Notes: generated by a model from the sequence alone, not told the origin. A DNA stretch of 64,000 nt from Isoetes taiwanensis (GCA_021234155.1 JAJEKV010000050.1:9207109-9271108), one strand, 5' to 3'; numbered from the stretch's first letter, positions 45,247 through 57,379 are shown. Made by a program: numbers and translations.

Positions 45247-46741
45247 TTTTTATCTTATCAAAGCTGATTTGCCTATTAATAACTGAATTCGATCTTCCTC
45301 TTTGCCTTTAATCTGGATAGTTCTGATGCTAAAAGGTTTAACCTGGAAAGAGGGGGTCTTACTTTTTTATAAGTATGAGTGATGTTTTCATTCTTGATTC
45401 ATTCAATTCTATTCAGTCTGAGCATTTGCCTTCCTAAAGCCAGAGTCAAGCCAGAATTACTACCATAGCTTGTGATTTGATTACATGATTCCTTGTTGGG
45501 ATGTCAAGATAAAGGATCTTTGATGGATTGGGCCTGGTTGGGTGGTTGAGCTCTTAAAGATTAGATTGTCTTTCTATTTCTTTTATTGTTGCTTAAAAGC
45601 TGAGTTACTTGTGGTTTTGTATCAGGTTATCTGGACTGTCGATCTAACTTGTAAGTCAAATCTGGGCCGTCAAAATTTTAAGGCTCGATTCACGACACAT
45701 ATCAAAACATTATAATATAAGATAAATCAGCCCAATTTTACAAACTGTCTAAAAAGAAATCAAAAGTAAAAGCAAACAACACATCCACATAATCAATGAC
45801 CATGAATACTCAATTTTGTTGCAAAAGCTCTATCTAGTATACATATCATATCATGTAACTATGCATTTAGCAAAAGAAAGTGGTCGTTTTTCTTTAAATA
45901 AAAATAAACAGCAGACGGATATGATTACAAATGGGATGGACTTTTTGTTCTTTTTCATGATCATCCTTTTTTCTTGTTACGCATTAACACCTCTAGTGAT
46001 GATCAACACACCAAAAGGGCGAGATCCTTTGTGAGCCCCAACCTCTATAAGGCTTTATTCTATACCCCCGTGCACACGGACCATATCAATTCCTCCCCCT
46101 CCACGAGATGCTTGCCCTCAAGCATGTGAAATACACCAATGTTGCTACAAGTAATTGAACCTTGATTTTAATACCAAATATTAGCACTTCTAGTAACCAA
46201 CATGCCAAATGGGCGGATCCTTCATGAGTCCCAACATCCATGAGGCTTTATCTCATACCTCCAGGCAGCCAGACCATATCAAACTCCTTCTAGCGAACGA
46301 CTGTGTGGAGCCTGGGATCATGGTATATCTAGCCCTCCATTATCAGTCAGATAGGACTACACAGTTTCAAGCCTAAAACCAATCATTTTTTTTTTCATTT
46401 CTTGATCAATCCATCTGATCTAAAATCTTTTCCACTCTTTATCAATCTGGATTAAAAGGCAGGCAAAGCAATAAAAAGGCTTTTTGAAGTAGATCAAGCC
46501 GCCCATGGAGCAGCAAGAACGATATGACCAAAAATGTTTGCCCCCCGTTCCCCAGCACAGTTTCGCACATGGTGTTTTGACTGAATATACGACTTCTTTG
46601 GTTGAATATGTCACCGGGCTGATATTTTATGGCCAGATATACCACTTTTTTGTCTGGATATACCATGATCCAAGTGTCTATATATGCTTGTGCATTTTCC
46701 TTATGCACCCTTCTTCTTTATTGCAAGCAATCCTATGGTAG
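45247..46741. other. Unassigned, with one diverged direct repeat
   Basis: 45985-46110 and 46172-46300 share order and sequence (CTCTAGT, ACACACCAAAAGGGCG, AGGCTTTAT, GACCATATCAA) about 187 bases apart. The complement reads like an LTR segment. No gene is recognised. Confidence 0.4.
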
Positions 46742-47015
46742 CTGACTTATTTTTTTCTCTTGCGTCTTTCCCTCTCCCTCTTCCTCTCTCTCTTTTTCTT
46801 TTTCTTTTTTTTTTCCTTTTCTATTTTCCTTTCTCCTTTTTCCTTTTTTCCTTTTTCCTTTTTCCTTTTTCCTTTTTCCTTTTCCTTTTTTTCCTTTTTC
46901 TCTTTTCTCTTTTCTCTTTTCTCTTTTCTCTTTTCTCTTTTCTCTTTTCTCTTCTCTCTTCTCTCTTTTCTTCTTTTTTTCTCTTTTTCTCTTTTTTCTT
47001 TTTTCTTTTTTCTTG
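46742..47015. repeat. Polypyrimidine tract (TTTTTCC)n / (TTTTCTC)n
   Basis: About 270 bases almost without purines on the plus strand, moving from TTCC-type to TCTC-type repeats. Lys/Glu-rich (minus) and Phe/Ser-rich (plus) frames over it are artefacts of composition. Such tracts can form triplex DNA. Confidence 0.95.
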
Positions 47016-47499
47016 GGCAAAGATAATAGATGTGACAGCCAATGGGTGATATTCTAACACATGGCATAAGGGATTTTTTGAAAGAAAAATCACCCGCCAA
47101 GTATGCTACCATAGGTGGAAAGGATTAAAAATTTGAGCAGAGTTCTCAAAAGATTTCGAGTGGAAGAAATCCCTTAAGTTTAGTCGAGGGTTATATTGTC
47201 CTAATTTTAGTCGAGGTTATATTTCTGTCGAGGGTTATATTCTCGTAATTTTAGCCGAGGAGCCTCACGACCGATGGCAGTCGAGAGCAAGTCTCCCGTT
47301 GCTCCCCTAATAGGAAAGTTGAGAGCGGTGTCCTGACTTGATGTTGTGAAATGTGAATCTGCTACTGTAAAAACTTTATCAATTCATCGGAATTGTCAAA
47401 TCCATTTTCTATTTTGTGTTTTATTGGAAAGGACTTGTGGCATCATCACAACATGCTTTCATCACTTCTAACGACCCACTTTACATTTTGTAAGCATGC
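47016..47499. other. Unassigned flank of the LINE-2 insertion
   Basis: A GTCGAGG(G)TTATAT phrase recurs three times between 47184 and 47247. No gene is recognised. The right end, GTAAGCATGC, continues across the LINE into 53439. Confidence 0.35.
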
Positions 47500-47669
47500 C
47501 ATACAATTTTTTTTTTTTTTTTTTTTTTTGAAGGACGAAAGCCAAAAAGTTTATTAATCAGAGAAAAAGTACAAAATTTACATGTCTCATCTAACTGTGT
47601 AAGCACACAGAGATGCCACAGGAGCACGAGCCTGGATCACAATGTACTTACTCCAGAATAGGAGACTAA

Positions 47670-50600
47670 TGATAAGAATCAATCCGAAGATACTGAATCC
47701 AGATGCGTTCCACCAGTTCTGAGTCAAGGGAAGAACACTCGTAGGCTGTCAATATCTTTTTCTGGGCCACTGTAATAACACTGTGTGCAGATGAATAAAT
47801 GCCCTGAAAGATGTGGTGTCTGCGACGCTCCCATATCGATCATAGGAGCCAACCGGAACCAAGATGAAATGCCCTTTGTTTAGCTGGAGGCCATGCGTTG
47901 GGATAGGGCCTTGAGAAAGGGCCACCGGCAGCAGTCAATGTCTTTGTTAAACAAGCCTTGTAGCGAGGACCACTTATTTGGTTGAACCTCAAGACAATTA
48001 AAGAGACAATGCTCAAGAGTCTCAGCGTCCAGAGGCCGGCGGGCATCTACCGGATATGCGAGGATCATAGCGATGTCGAAAGGCATTAACCCATGAGTTT
48101 TGTGGATAACACGCCACCACAAGAGAGACTTTAGGGTGGAGCAACCTATCCCAAAAGCCATCGCCATGTCACGACACAAAGTGGGATGTGGAACATGTAG
48201 GTGCCACCCATCTGGCAACTGGAGGGGTTGTGGTGCTAAAAGAAGGCGATATAATTGATCGACAAATTGCTTGCCTTTGTGAATATTTTCATGACAGTCC
48301 CATGGCACCCTTTCAGAAAGCACCAACTTGCACTATGAGAGGCAAATTTTCTGCGACCTTCTCCCATAGAGATACATCCCAACGAGAGCGGGAACTTCGC
48401 CTGAAATTCGCCAGACGGAGAGCGGCGGCCCTCCTCATTACCATGCTTGAATAGAGACAACACTGCAAGAACCCACCGATCTCGTGTAAGGGGATGAACC
48501 GAGGCTGACCAATGGAGGTCTTGAGGGGTGGAGGCAGTGGTGCCCACCACCATGGAGTCTCAATAGGGTATGGATAGAGGGGCATGGCGGAAGAGATGCT
48601 GATTGCCTCCCATGCGCCAACAAGCCACGCATAAAAATGGAGAAGCGCTTGGAAAAGGCTGAGTGCGAAATAAAGCCCAAGGTAGGACTGGTTTAATGAC
48701 CTTCTTGCCTATAGGGATCTGATGACCAAGAGCTTGTCTAAGAAGGCGTGAACCGGGAGAGTCATCCTCACCATTCAGAGTCTCCAAATGAACTTTGAAA
48801 TAAGCACTTTGCTCTGTAAAGAAGAAGTCTATCATACCCGGACCACCGCCCATTTTGGAAGGGTGCGCCGACCAAGCCACCTTAACCACAACACCTTCCT
48901 CAAGTACTGCCCAAATAAAGTTCGAACTATTGCAATGAGCTCACGACTTTGATCCGTGGTGCTAGCAATAAGGATGCCATATAAACATGGGTATTACTAA
49001 GGACCGACTTGGCCTTTGTAATGCAACACCGCAAAGAGACAACTTAGCGATTGGACCACCGGAATAAGTGTTTCTCTAAACCCCTAATGATCTCCTCCCA
49101 TGCAGCTCCCATAGTAACATAGATGCCAACTGGAATCCCCAACAACTTGATGGCCTGTCCATGCGCAAGTAATTTCCATGGATAATCGTGAACACATGCC
49201 GGAGCCGGATTATCCAATGTCCACAAAGCTGTACACTTCTGCCACCCCACAAGAACACCGGAAGCCAGTGAAAAAGTGTCTAAAAGCATTTTGGCAGCAA
49301 CGAGATTCTCATCATTAGCGACTAGGAAGAGGCGTGTCGATGCATATTGATTGCAAACCTCTTGGGTGCCGTCCTCCATTGCAAGACCATGGAGAAGTCC
49401 CTCTGTCGTTGCAATGGTGAATAACTGTGACAAAGCCTCTGCAACAATTGTGAAAAGCAAAGGTGCTAAAGGGCATCCCTGACGAATACCACGACTGAGT
49501 GAAAAAGCATGTGACGGCTCACCATGGAACAGGACAGTCGCCCGAGCAGAGATATGCAGCTTCATAATATCTAATGTGAATTGTTCCCCAAATCCCGGCC
49601 TCAAAGATACAACGGCGATGAATTCCCGGTACGACCTTGTCATAAGCTTTTGCAAAATCAAGCTTAAGGTATACAACTGGAAGGTTTTGCCTACGTGCCC
49701 AATAAATTCCCTCGTAAGCAGCAGCAACATTATTCAAAATGCACCGTTTTGGAAGAAAACCTGACTGGGTTGTTGAGATGGACTCTGCCAAGATGTCCTT
49801 TACCCCGCCTCGCAAAAAGCCTTGGCGAAGATCTTATATCTGAATGACAATAAGGTGATGGGGCCAATCTGAAATAGTCGAGGATCCTTGACCTTGGGGA
49901 TGAGTGAGATGGCACAGAAAGCATCATACACATCTGGCTCCAGCCATTCCCAATACTCCTGGAAGAACTCAATTGGCAAACCATCCAAACCTGGGCATTT
50001 GCCTCTTTTCAGTTCAAAGACTGCCGATTTTAAATCGTCAGCTGTCATAGCCGCCTCTATTGACTCGCGCTGCTCACCAGAGATGATGGGGGAAATCCTA
50101 GATAAAACAGCATCTTGTATTTACGATTGAAAGGGAAGAGGTTTTCAGCAAAAACGTCCGGAAGTGGTTATGCGGAATCGCCGAGAGTTCATCGGCTCTG
50201 TCAAGAACGAACCATTCGGCAAAGCAATGAGGACATGGTTGATGTCATCGCGGCGCCTCTTAAGCCGCGAAAAAAGAAGTTCAGCGGTCTCCATCATCGA
50301 AACCATCGCGAGACCTACCTTCATCTTTGCTTGCTGAATTTGCTCCTCCTCCAATGCTTGGATCTGTGCCAAAATATCACGATCATGAACACCTGGAAGA
50401 CGTCCCTGTCGAGAATGGAGCAGGTCCTGATACAAAGTGTCCAGTAAAGCCACGACCCTGCTGCTGCGCGGACTCTCGACCCACTCTTTGGCAAAACCCT
50501 TGCTCGCTGCAATTGCATCCACTATGCCAGTCATACCTCGACGTCGATTGAAGGCAGTTATCCAAGCATTCTTGCAACCTTCTTGAAAGTCAGCATCCTT

Positions 50601-51370
50601 TAAGAACTTCACGTTCAAGCGAAAACACGTCCTTCTAGGTCGCCGCTGCTGCTGGAGGGGCTCGTCTGAAATGAGTTGCGGATGGTGGTCTGAAACTGAG
50701 TTATCTCTGAGACAGAATCGAAGAGACACGGAAGTCTGCAGAATCAGTATCGCATTCCAATAAGCTCTATCCAACCGAGAGCTTGCGACCCCCACCAACT
50801 TGACCATTGCACCAAGTGAGGGCACCTTCACCATCAATCTCAGAGAGGTTCTGATCATGGAGTAGACGAAGCCATTCTTTGGCGTTCAAAACCGGAACAC
50901 CCTTTGTAGAGGTAAGCCCCAACCGATCAGACTCCACTTCCACCATATTGAGATCCCCAACAAGAAGCCATGAAATGTGGCAGCCCAAGCTGAGTATCTT
51001 CCCTCGCAAAGAGGCCCACAGTGAAGCTCTACGATCACGGTCTATTGTGGGCATAAACATTAATTAGACCATATTTAACCCCTTGCTCTGCCATACAATT
51101 GGGGCCCAACGACCAAAGCGATCAGCTGAGTAAAGATGACGGCAAGGAAGGAAGCCATGCTATCACGACCCTGCCTTTGGCGGAATCAGGCTGCTGCGAT
51201 AAGGACATTAAACTGCGACCAATCATGCGCAAGCTTTGATCGTCTCCCTTACGACACTTATGCTCTTGAAGACATACAAACCGAGCATCCAATCTAGATA
51301 AGTAAAAAGAAATAACGACTCGCTTGAGGGGAGGAGGCTACCCCCGAACATTCCATGAGACTAACCGCAT
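47670..51370 (-). pseudogene. LINE-2 ORF2: endonuclease, reverse transcriptase, zf-RVT (broken)
   Basis: The ATG at 51370 opens MRLVSWNVRG, followed by a TAG and then FVCLQEHKCRKGDD. GDLNMVEVESDRLG (about 50930) and RLDRAYWN with SVSDHHPQLIS (about 50690) complete the endonuclease. The reverse transcriptase shows GKCPGLDGLPIEFFQEYW (about 49990), LDFAKAYDKV (about 49650) and RGIRQGCPLAPLLFTIVAEA (about 49490). The catalytic Y-A-D-D box reads Y-A-S-T at 49346-49335 with a local frame disturbance. The zf-RVT segment SLLWWRVIHKTHGLMPFDIA and H-C-L-F-N-C lies near 48120-47990. At least four frame changes separate these parts. Confidence 0.88.
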
Positions 51371-51475
51371 TGATCTTGTGATGGGGCCAAATTGAGATGA
51401 GACCCTTTGGTGTCTCAAAGGGAACTTGAGGATGTTTCACGGGCACACGGCATGGCGGCAACCTCATCAACCAAA

Positions 51476-53430
51476 TCAGCCCAATTGAAGTGGATCAAAG
51501 CGACCACCATGGGATGCAATGGGAGGGGTGCCACAGGCGAACCGAGGGCGGGGCCTTGAGGAATTAGATCCCTTAGCAGACTTTCGTGGTTGACGAAGAG
51601 TCGGCGGATGTTTAGTCGGTGGGTGGATGCCACGCCGATCAATGTCCATATACTGCCCACGAGCCTCTTCAATTTGCTCTTGCGATTTCTGGATTTCAGC
51701 CAGTCTCAACATTTGGTGATCCAGAGACTGAGGTGGAGGAGCTGCAACTGGAAGAGCAGGGGAGGCAATCACAGGCATAGGGACTTGTGAGATATCCACT
51801 GAGGTGGGAGCTGATCTAGGAGCATGGAGTGCCGGAGGAGCAGATGGAGAATCCTGTTGGTGAACCCTCCGATATTGAGCAAAGAGAGGGGCTTCGGGAA
51901 ACATGAGAGCTAGCTCATGACCATTCAACAAGGACAGCTTAAATGGAAAGAACATGGGCCCGCTTTGGACGACAATTGTTTGAGGCAAATCACGATGAAT
52001 CCTTGCCACGCAAACCTTGGTGATGCCGTTGGTTATGGAGTGTTGCAAATGGAGTCCAATCTCATTAGCAATGGCAGAAATGAACTTGGAATCCTGTAAC
52101 TTTGGAGGAAAATCTTTGATAGCAAACCAAAAGGGGGCACGTAAGGCATCTGGCTTAGCTGGAAAGGATCCAGGAACATACTGTTGATAGAGCAAGAAGT
52201 GTTTCCAGAGAGGATCAACTCCTCGTTCTATGAGTTGAGCAGCCGGTTCAGGAGATTCAAACATCAAAAGAAAGCAACGCTGATCTTTTGCCACAAGCTT
52301 GATAGATTGATAAGCAGGGAGCCCTAGCTTGTGAAGGTGCCCAGACAGCCAAGATCCCACGCGCTTCAGATCTAGGAAAGGGCCAGTGAAGTGGCAGACC
52401 ACGGAACACGCAACCAACTGCTCCACATGTCGTCGATGATCCTCATGGCTAATCTGAACCACTGGAGCCCCAAAACGCTCAAAAGTTGCCCTGCACTCCT
52501 GAACCTCATAAAAAATTTCGTCTGATGGGAGCTGGACATCCATAGAGTCTTGCTTGGCTTGCAATTGCTGGAGATAGGACACAACTTCCTTCCTGTTATT
52601 ATCCACCATGGTGGCAATGGCCTCTGAGACACGCGCCGAGGTGGCAGGAGCCGCCAGGCCCTTGCAAAGCCACTCAGAGAACCGGACACCTGTAACTCGA
52701 GCAACTGTGTCAGATGACCTCCAAGGTGTGGTCGATGCAGCTCGGGGAATGGAAGAGGATGTCGCCCCAGGCTGCCGTGGGGGAAGAGGGGGAAACTCCT
52801 CCTGCCCTAAGGAACCTCCAACGTGTGTTGGACGTACACCAGTTTGTGGAGGTTGCACCACCACCCGAGCACTACCTGTAGAAGTAGTCCGCACCAGGGA
52901 ACTTCCAACCTGTATTGGAGGTGCCGCCCGTGCAATACTATTAGGTGCAGCCTGTCCAGAGGAGCACTCTATAGGCACATGAGGTCTGAACTGATATGAG
53001 GGACTTCCAACCTGTGTCGGAGGAGCTAATAGCCCAGCAGCAACTTCGGCAGATAACGAGGGTCCTGCCTAGACCCCAGAACCTCCAACGAATGTTGGAG
53101 GCGCTAATTGGCCAGAGCGCACCACCTGGTCCGAGGAACCTCCAACGTGCGTTGGAGGTGTGACACTCTCGGAAGAGTTTTCCAATGGCACAACACGGCT
53201 TCCAATCTCACCAGACGTGTGGGCAGCAGCGCGAACTATAGTTGCTGCAACTACAGTCGGGATGGAAATTGGAGCAAGTAACTGAGACGAGGAAGAAGAT
53301 GGAGCTCCTGCCTCAATTGAGGTGGCCACACTCATGCCATTAGAAGACATATTGGGCAACACTAGAGGATTGAGATGCACCGAAGAGACTAAACTCTCAG
53401 AAGCCGAAAGAGCACCCTCACGAGCCATCT
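51476..53430 (-). pseudogene. LINE-2 ORF1 with one in-frame stop
   Basis: Starts MAREGALSASES at 53430, eight bases inside the element. A TAG at 53071-53069 interrupts it, but the same frame is open on both sides and runs to 51476, about 650 codons. The N-terminal third is Pro/Ser-rich and carries five copies of P-x-x-V-G-(G/S)-S (for example PPTHVGGSS, PPTFVGGSG, PPTQVGSPS, PPIQVGSSL, RPTHVGGSL). The C-terminal half (about residues 260-480) has the pattern of the DUF4283/RRM-like nucleic-acid-binding domain of plant LINE ORF1, with APFWFAIKDFPPKLQDSKF and TKVCVARIHRDLP. No zinc knuckle is seen. With one stop it is much better kept than ORF2. Confidence 0.8.
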
Positions 53431-53524
53431 TGTGTGCATACAATTTTTGTGTTATCAATCCATGTTCTGTAACGGTCCTATGCCATAAGAGGCCAACAAC
53501 TGGATAGTATTTGCACACAATGCC

Positions 53525-54369
53525 ATTAGAGGTAATTTGAGATCTCATTTTGTCCCATTAAGGGATGCTTAAAAAGCCACATCAGCTTTTTAAACTGTCC
53601 AATAAGAGAAGAGCTCCAGTGTATTTTATTCCAGTATTATGTGGCAGCAGTAATTAATGCAGTTCTAACTAACTTTTGCAGTGTCATTTTTCTACTATAA
53701 CTTTTGATCAAAAACTCCGATTCGAATACTATTTGTGGCAATGGATTCGTCTCCTCAAGATCTTTCTAATGACAACCCATTGTTATATCTTTTGGGATGT
53801 AAATATATAAGAAAAGAGCAAAAAACCATATTTTTTAAGGTTAACACATATGGCTTGTATTGAAATACATCATAACCATATATCACTTGAAAGATCTTTT
53901 CATTCTGCATCTAATGCAACAAACGCCGCAGCATTTTCATGAGTAGATCAAAAGTTATAGGGAAAAAACAACGGCAATGAAGTTGTTAAAGCTGCATTAA
54001 TTGCAGTTTGATGTAGAGTACTCATTCTGGGCATTTGGTCTAGTGGTAACACACTAGTTCCTTAGCAATGTGGTCTCGAGTTCGAGACCGCCCAGAATCG
54101 CACTCGGTACTGTTGGGGGTCAAATCCCAACAGACGCAATGTAAGGTGGTTGGGGGCAGGGCCCAACCAAGCAATGTAGTGTGGTGTGTGGTCACATGTC
54201 CAGTTGGTGGTTGGGGGCAGGGCCCAACCAAGCAATGTAGTGTGGTGTGTGGTCACATGTCCAGTTGGATGCTGCCTAGTGGCGTGACGTTAAAACTACT
54301 ATCTATCTATCTATCTATCTATTGGAGGATTCTTATGGGGACAAAAGAAGATCTCAAATTACCTCTAAT
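53525..54369. mobile_element. Foldback DNA element split by a SINE
   Basis: The ends ATTAGAGGTAATTTGAGATC (53525) and its complement (ending 54369) are perfect for about 21 bases and recognisable for about 45. Inner segments at about 53640-53800 and 53830-54012 are also complementary, for example ACTATAACTTTTGATCA against TGATCAAAAGTTATAG. Without the SINE at 54026-54322 the element is a single large imperfect hairpin of about 550 bases with no coding capacity. About 70 bases of the right arm seem lost at the SINE. Target duplications are unclear. Confidence 0.75.
54026..54322 (+). mobile_element. tRNA-derived SINE
   Basis: The 5' 71 bases fold at the ends like a tRNA: TCTGGGC (54026-54032) pairs with GCCCAGA (54090-54096). 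Inside are a box A-like TGGTCTAGTGGT and a box B-like AGTTCGAGACC, the internal RNA polymerase III promoter. The body holds a 61-bp tandem duplication (about 54147-54207 and 54208-54268) containing GTTGGGGGCAGGGCCCAAC. The 3' end is a (CTAT)n tail instead of poly(A). It is not a functional tRNA, as its T arm is not canonical. Confidence 0.8.
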
Positions 54370-56004
54370 AGCCTGATTTAATTGTCTGTTATAAGTGATA
54401 AATAGAAAAGGAAAACCGTGGCACATGCAGGGTTGAGGAAAACCCATGTGGGATTAGCCAATAGTGGAAACGGCTATGTGAAAAACAATTGGAGACGAAG
54501 GTCGAAAACTATTGGAAAAGGGCTGAAATTAGGATGTATCAAGTCAATTGGCTTGCCAAGAATTTGGGTTAAATCAAAGATCGCCATGGCCATTCTGTAA
54601 CATAGGACGGTGACCCAACTGCTTCAAATCTAACTCGAATCCATGGAAAATAGGCGAAATTGATCCGGGGAGAGATCTAATCATGAACCCATGGGTGGCA
54701 AGCGATATGATCTACACCAAGAATGCTACACAAGGAACGGAAAAATGGTAGGAAACACTTGAAAATGATCCGAGCAGTAGATTGGACTGGTTCTGGTCGG
54801 TTTGGCCTTAGGATATTGGCCATGCCTAAAAAGCAAGTTGTTTTTGAAAGATTCTCTGCTGAGGGTCGGGAGCTTTTGGGTCCACATTATAAATTTTGAG
54901 GCTAATAAGTGTTGTTTGAATTGTTGCTTTGCTTAAGAATTACTTGGTTTGTTGTCTCGTTGAAGAATAAAGCTAGGTAGCTATTGAGGGATTTTTAGGT
55001 TGTGCCTTAGCTTAAGAGGACTTAAGAGGCCAACAATTGTACAATATTTGCACATAATGCAGTAACCTGATAAATGGGAATATATGCATGCATATATCCA
55101 TGTAAACAAAGGGTTTACAAAAAGGGAATTTTTGAAAGGGAGCTTTTTGGCGTGACTAATTTTTGAGAGGGTTTTGGAGCTTTGTGGTCTTTGTGGAGGC
55201 AAGAGCTTGAAGAGACTACATCGATCTTCCTCTTTCAGAGGGGTTTCAGTCTATTTGAGATTCCATAGGTTGCAGATTGAGTTAAGCATATGGTAGATGA
55301 TGAAATGAAAGCAGTAGGATTGAATTAAAAATTTGGCTTTTGTCTCAGGAATAATATAACCAATCTAATGTTAATTCTATGGGCATGAGCCTGATTTAAT
55401 TGTCATTTGTCGATCGGTGTTAAGTAGAAAGGGGAAAATGATGGCATATGTAGGGTTGAGGAAAACCCATGTGGGATCAGTCAGAACTCTACTCCGTATC
55501 ATAGCTTGAAGATCAAAATAATATAGTTTTATGTGGTATGATGACTTGTTAAAAAATCCATTATATGTTGTATTAGTATATGGCTCTATTATTTGATTTT
55601 TATAGTCTCTATTATTTGATTTTTGTAAGGTTGTAAATTGTAGGGATCACATTTATTCTTGATAATACACATTGGTCAAGGAAAAGAGGGCCAAGCGGGA
55701 GCGAAAAAACAAGTGAACATTTTTATATTATTAATATTATTATAAATTACTTTGATATATTCTCGTATTAAATAGTATTACTAGATCAAATGTTTCGTCG
55801 ACACGAATTTTCTTTAATCAGTTCATAGGGATAGGAGAAACAGGAGTAAATTGTTAGAAGTCCCAAAAGATTAAGTGGAAAATTTTGACATAACATCCTG
55901 CAAATATGTTATCTATAATCTATATTTGCTTTCTTCATTAGTTAGATATCAATGTCCTTTAAACTTGGCATAATGATTTTTCGGATTCTATCGCCGTGTA
56001 TATT
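54370..56004. other. Unassigned, with one direct repeat pair
   Basis: 54371-54462 and 55388-55481 are copies (GCCTGATTTAATTGTC and GGTTGAGGAAAACCCATGTG shared) about 1017 bases apart. AAGAGGCCAACAA...TTTGCACA also recurs at 53486 and 55024. The spacing differs, so they are not one simple duplication. No gene is recognised. Confidence 0.45.
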
Positions 56005-56082
56005 ATAGAATAGAATAGAATAGATTTTTTATCGTCCATGGAGACCAATTGGCCTATGGGACCCAAATAAAAAGAGAGCAGC

Positions 56083-56165
56083 AAGCGTATTACTGTCAGG
56101 ATTAAAAAACCCCCGCCCCGAAGGGTTTTCGAGGGAAAAACCTTAGCAGTAATAAGTATACTGGT
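56083..56165. repeat. Hairpin in LINE-4 3' region
   Basis: TATTACTG (about 56088) pairs with CAGTAATA (about 56147) around the core GGATTAAAAAACCCCCGCCC...GGGTTTTCGAGGG. The core matches 40962-41050 while the closing stem is a different but still paired sequence. Confidence 0.65.
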
Positions 56166-56246
56166 AGACTGTACAATTGTATAGGACAATTCGATACTGT
56201 CCCAGAGGACACAACTGAGTCCGCGCATCCATAACCTCCTGGAGAT

Positions 56247-56549
56247 ATGACCCCAACAAGCCCACGGATGCCATATTCAATAACTCATGCAGCGGCTGAT
56301 CAGGCACAACTAACCGAACATGCCACGCTCAGATATGGGCAAATGCTGGGTAGATCTGTAGGGCATGGCATTCATCTTCAATGGCGCCCTGGTGGCAACA
56401 CTGACAAGGCCTATCCTCCCGTGCTTCCCGAGTCCAATGCCCTATCTCAATGCGGAGACGATGTGCACCCGTGCGAATGGAAGCTATAATCTGTGCTTCT
56501 TCATGGGCAAATGGGTGTACAAGTACTGGTGTGGGCCTCTCGTGAGCCA
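56247..56549 (-). pseudogene. LINE-4 C-terminal Cys/His domain
   Basis: The frame reads SIRTGAHRLRIEIGHWTREA followed by C-Q-C-C-H-Q-G-A-I-E-D-E-C-H-A-L-Q-I. This is the R-x-G-x-H-x-L-x-(I/V)-E-x-G ... C-x-x-C ... E-D-E-x-H C-terminal domain found after reverse transcriptase in some plant and animal non-LTR elements. It differs from the zf-RVT type of the other LINEs here. Its upstream part lies beyond the inserted element at 63252. Confidence 0.75.
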
Positions 56550-57285
56550 TTAGGGCGGATTTGGGGTCTCAAAATGGCCCATATCTTGGATGCCAGAATT
56601 CCACGTCATGTTTCTCGCGACCAATGATGTTTGCGCATTTTTTTCCAAAGTCAGTATTAGTTGGCAAGTAGAAAGAGGAGCAGGCTTACTTGGCATCCAC
56701 ATGGCAAAATTTCATAGGACATGTTTGTGCATTTATTGCAACCACATTAATGGCCCGCATTTTTCGAAAATCGTATCGCGGACCAAAATAATGGCTACTT
56801 TTCCGCCCTCTACGTGCACATGCCCACATGCACCAACCACCTTATCAAATTTTGGCACCAAGATTTCCATTGTTCACATTAAGCGCCCCTTCGTGCATCC
56901 TCTCGCCTTAAGCTCTTCATTTGGAATCCAAGTCTCCAATAGTATGCACGTTTTTGGGCGGTGAGCATAGAGTTAAACAACGGCGTAGGCGATGTCGCGG
57001 ACAAGCAAAGCGTCACGTTACATGCCATGTTTACAATTCAACGGCCGTCGATCGGCGATTGGAAGGATATCTATCCATAGGCTCGTGGGTGAGAATGCTA
57101 TCCTTAACGAAGGGTGACTATGGAGTTACATCGCCGGGCGACATTCATACATAATGAATAGGTAGAACTATAGGGTTCAAAATAAATGCTATGGATAGTA
57201 TATTGCAAAAAAAAAAAAGGGGAAGGGAGGGGGGAAGGGATTTGAAGAGGAGGATATTTGCAAATTTGCACCCTCAATAATACAT

Positions 57286-57353
57286 GGATCACACCATGCG
57301 AAAATGCATATGCACTTTGTAAATGTGTAGTGAGATTTCGCGTCATGTGATCC
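57286..57353. repeat. Stem-loop repeat in element B (outer copy)
   Basis: GGATCACACCATGCGAAAAT pairs with ATTTCGCGTCATGTGATCC. Identical to the element A copy at 14307-14374. Confidence 0.85.
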
Positions 57354-57379
57354 TTGCTTCTTTTTTCTTCCCTCTTCTT

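Larger units (their letters stand above)
47507..53438 (-). mobile_element. LINE-2, near full length, flanked by 12-bp target duplication
   Basis: A minus-strand LINE of about 5.9 kb. The 3' tail is T23 on the plus strand (47507-47529). The sequence CATACAATTTTT occurs at 47500-47511 and again at 53439-53450, directly outside the 5' end, a target-site duplication typical of LINE insertion. Order on the minus strand is ORF1 (53430-51476), then endonuclease, reverse transcriptase and zf-RVT (51370 to about 47670). ORF1 has one stop; the polymerase frame has several frameshifts and an altered catalytic box, so the copy is dead. Confidence 0.9.
56005..56552 (-). mobile_element. LINE-4 (different clade), 3' part
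   Basis: Minus-strand 3' coding end and untranslated region, finishing in (TAGAA)n at 56005-56022 on the plus strand. Together with 63252-64000 it forms one LINE split by a PIF-like element: removing the element and one 3-bp target copy restores an in-frame join. Confidence 0.75.

Noticed and set aside
46684-47112. Overlapping 88-121-codon frames rich in Lys/Glu or Phe/Ser
   Set aside because: They are produced by the polypyrimidine tract on both strands and have no domain structure.
54026-54096. tRNA gene
   Set aside because: The acceptor stem and box A/B are present, but the T arm is non-canonical and the sequence continues into a SINE body and tail.
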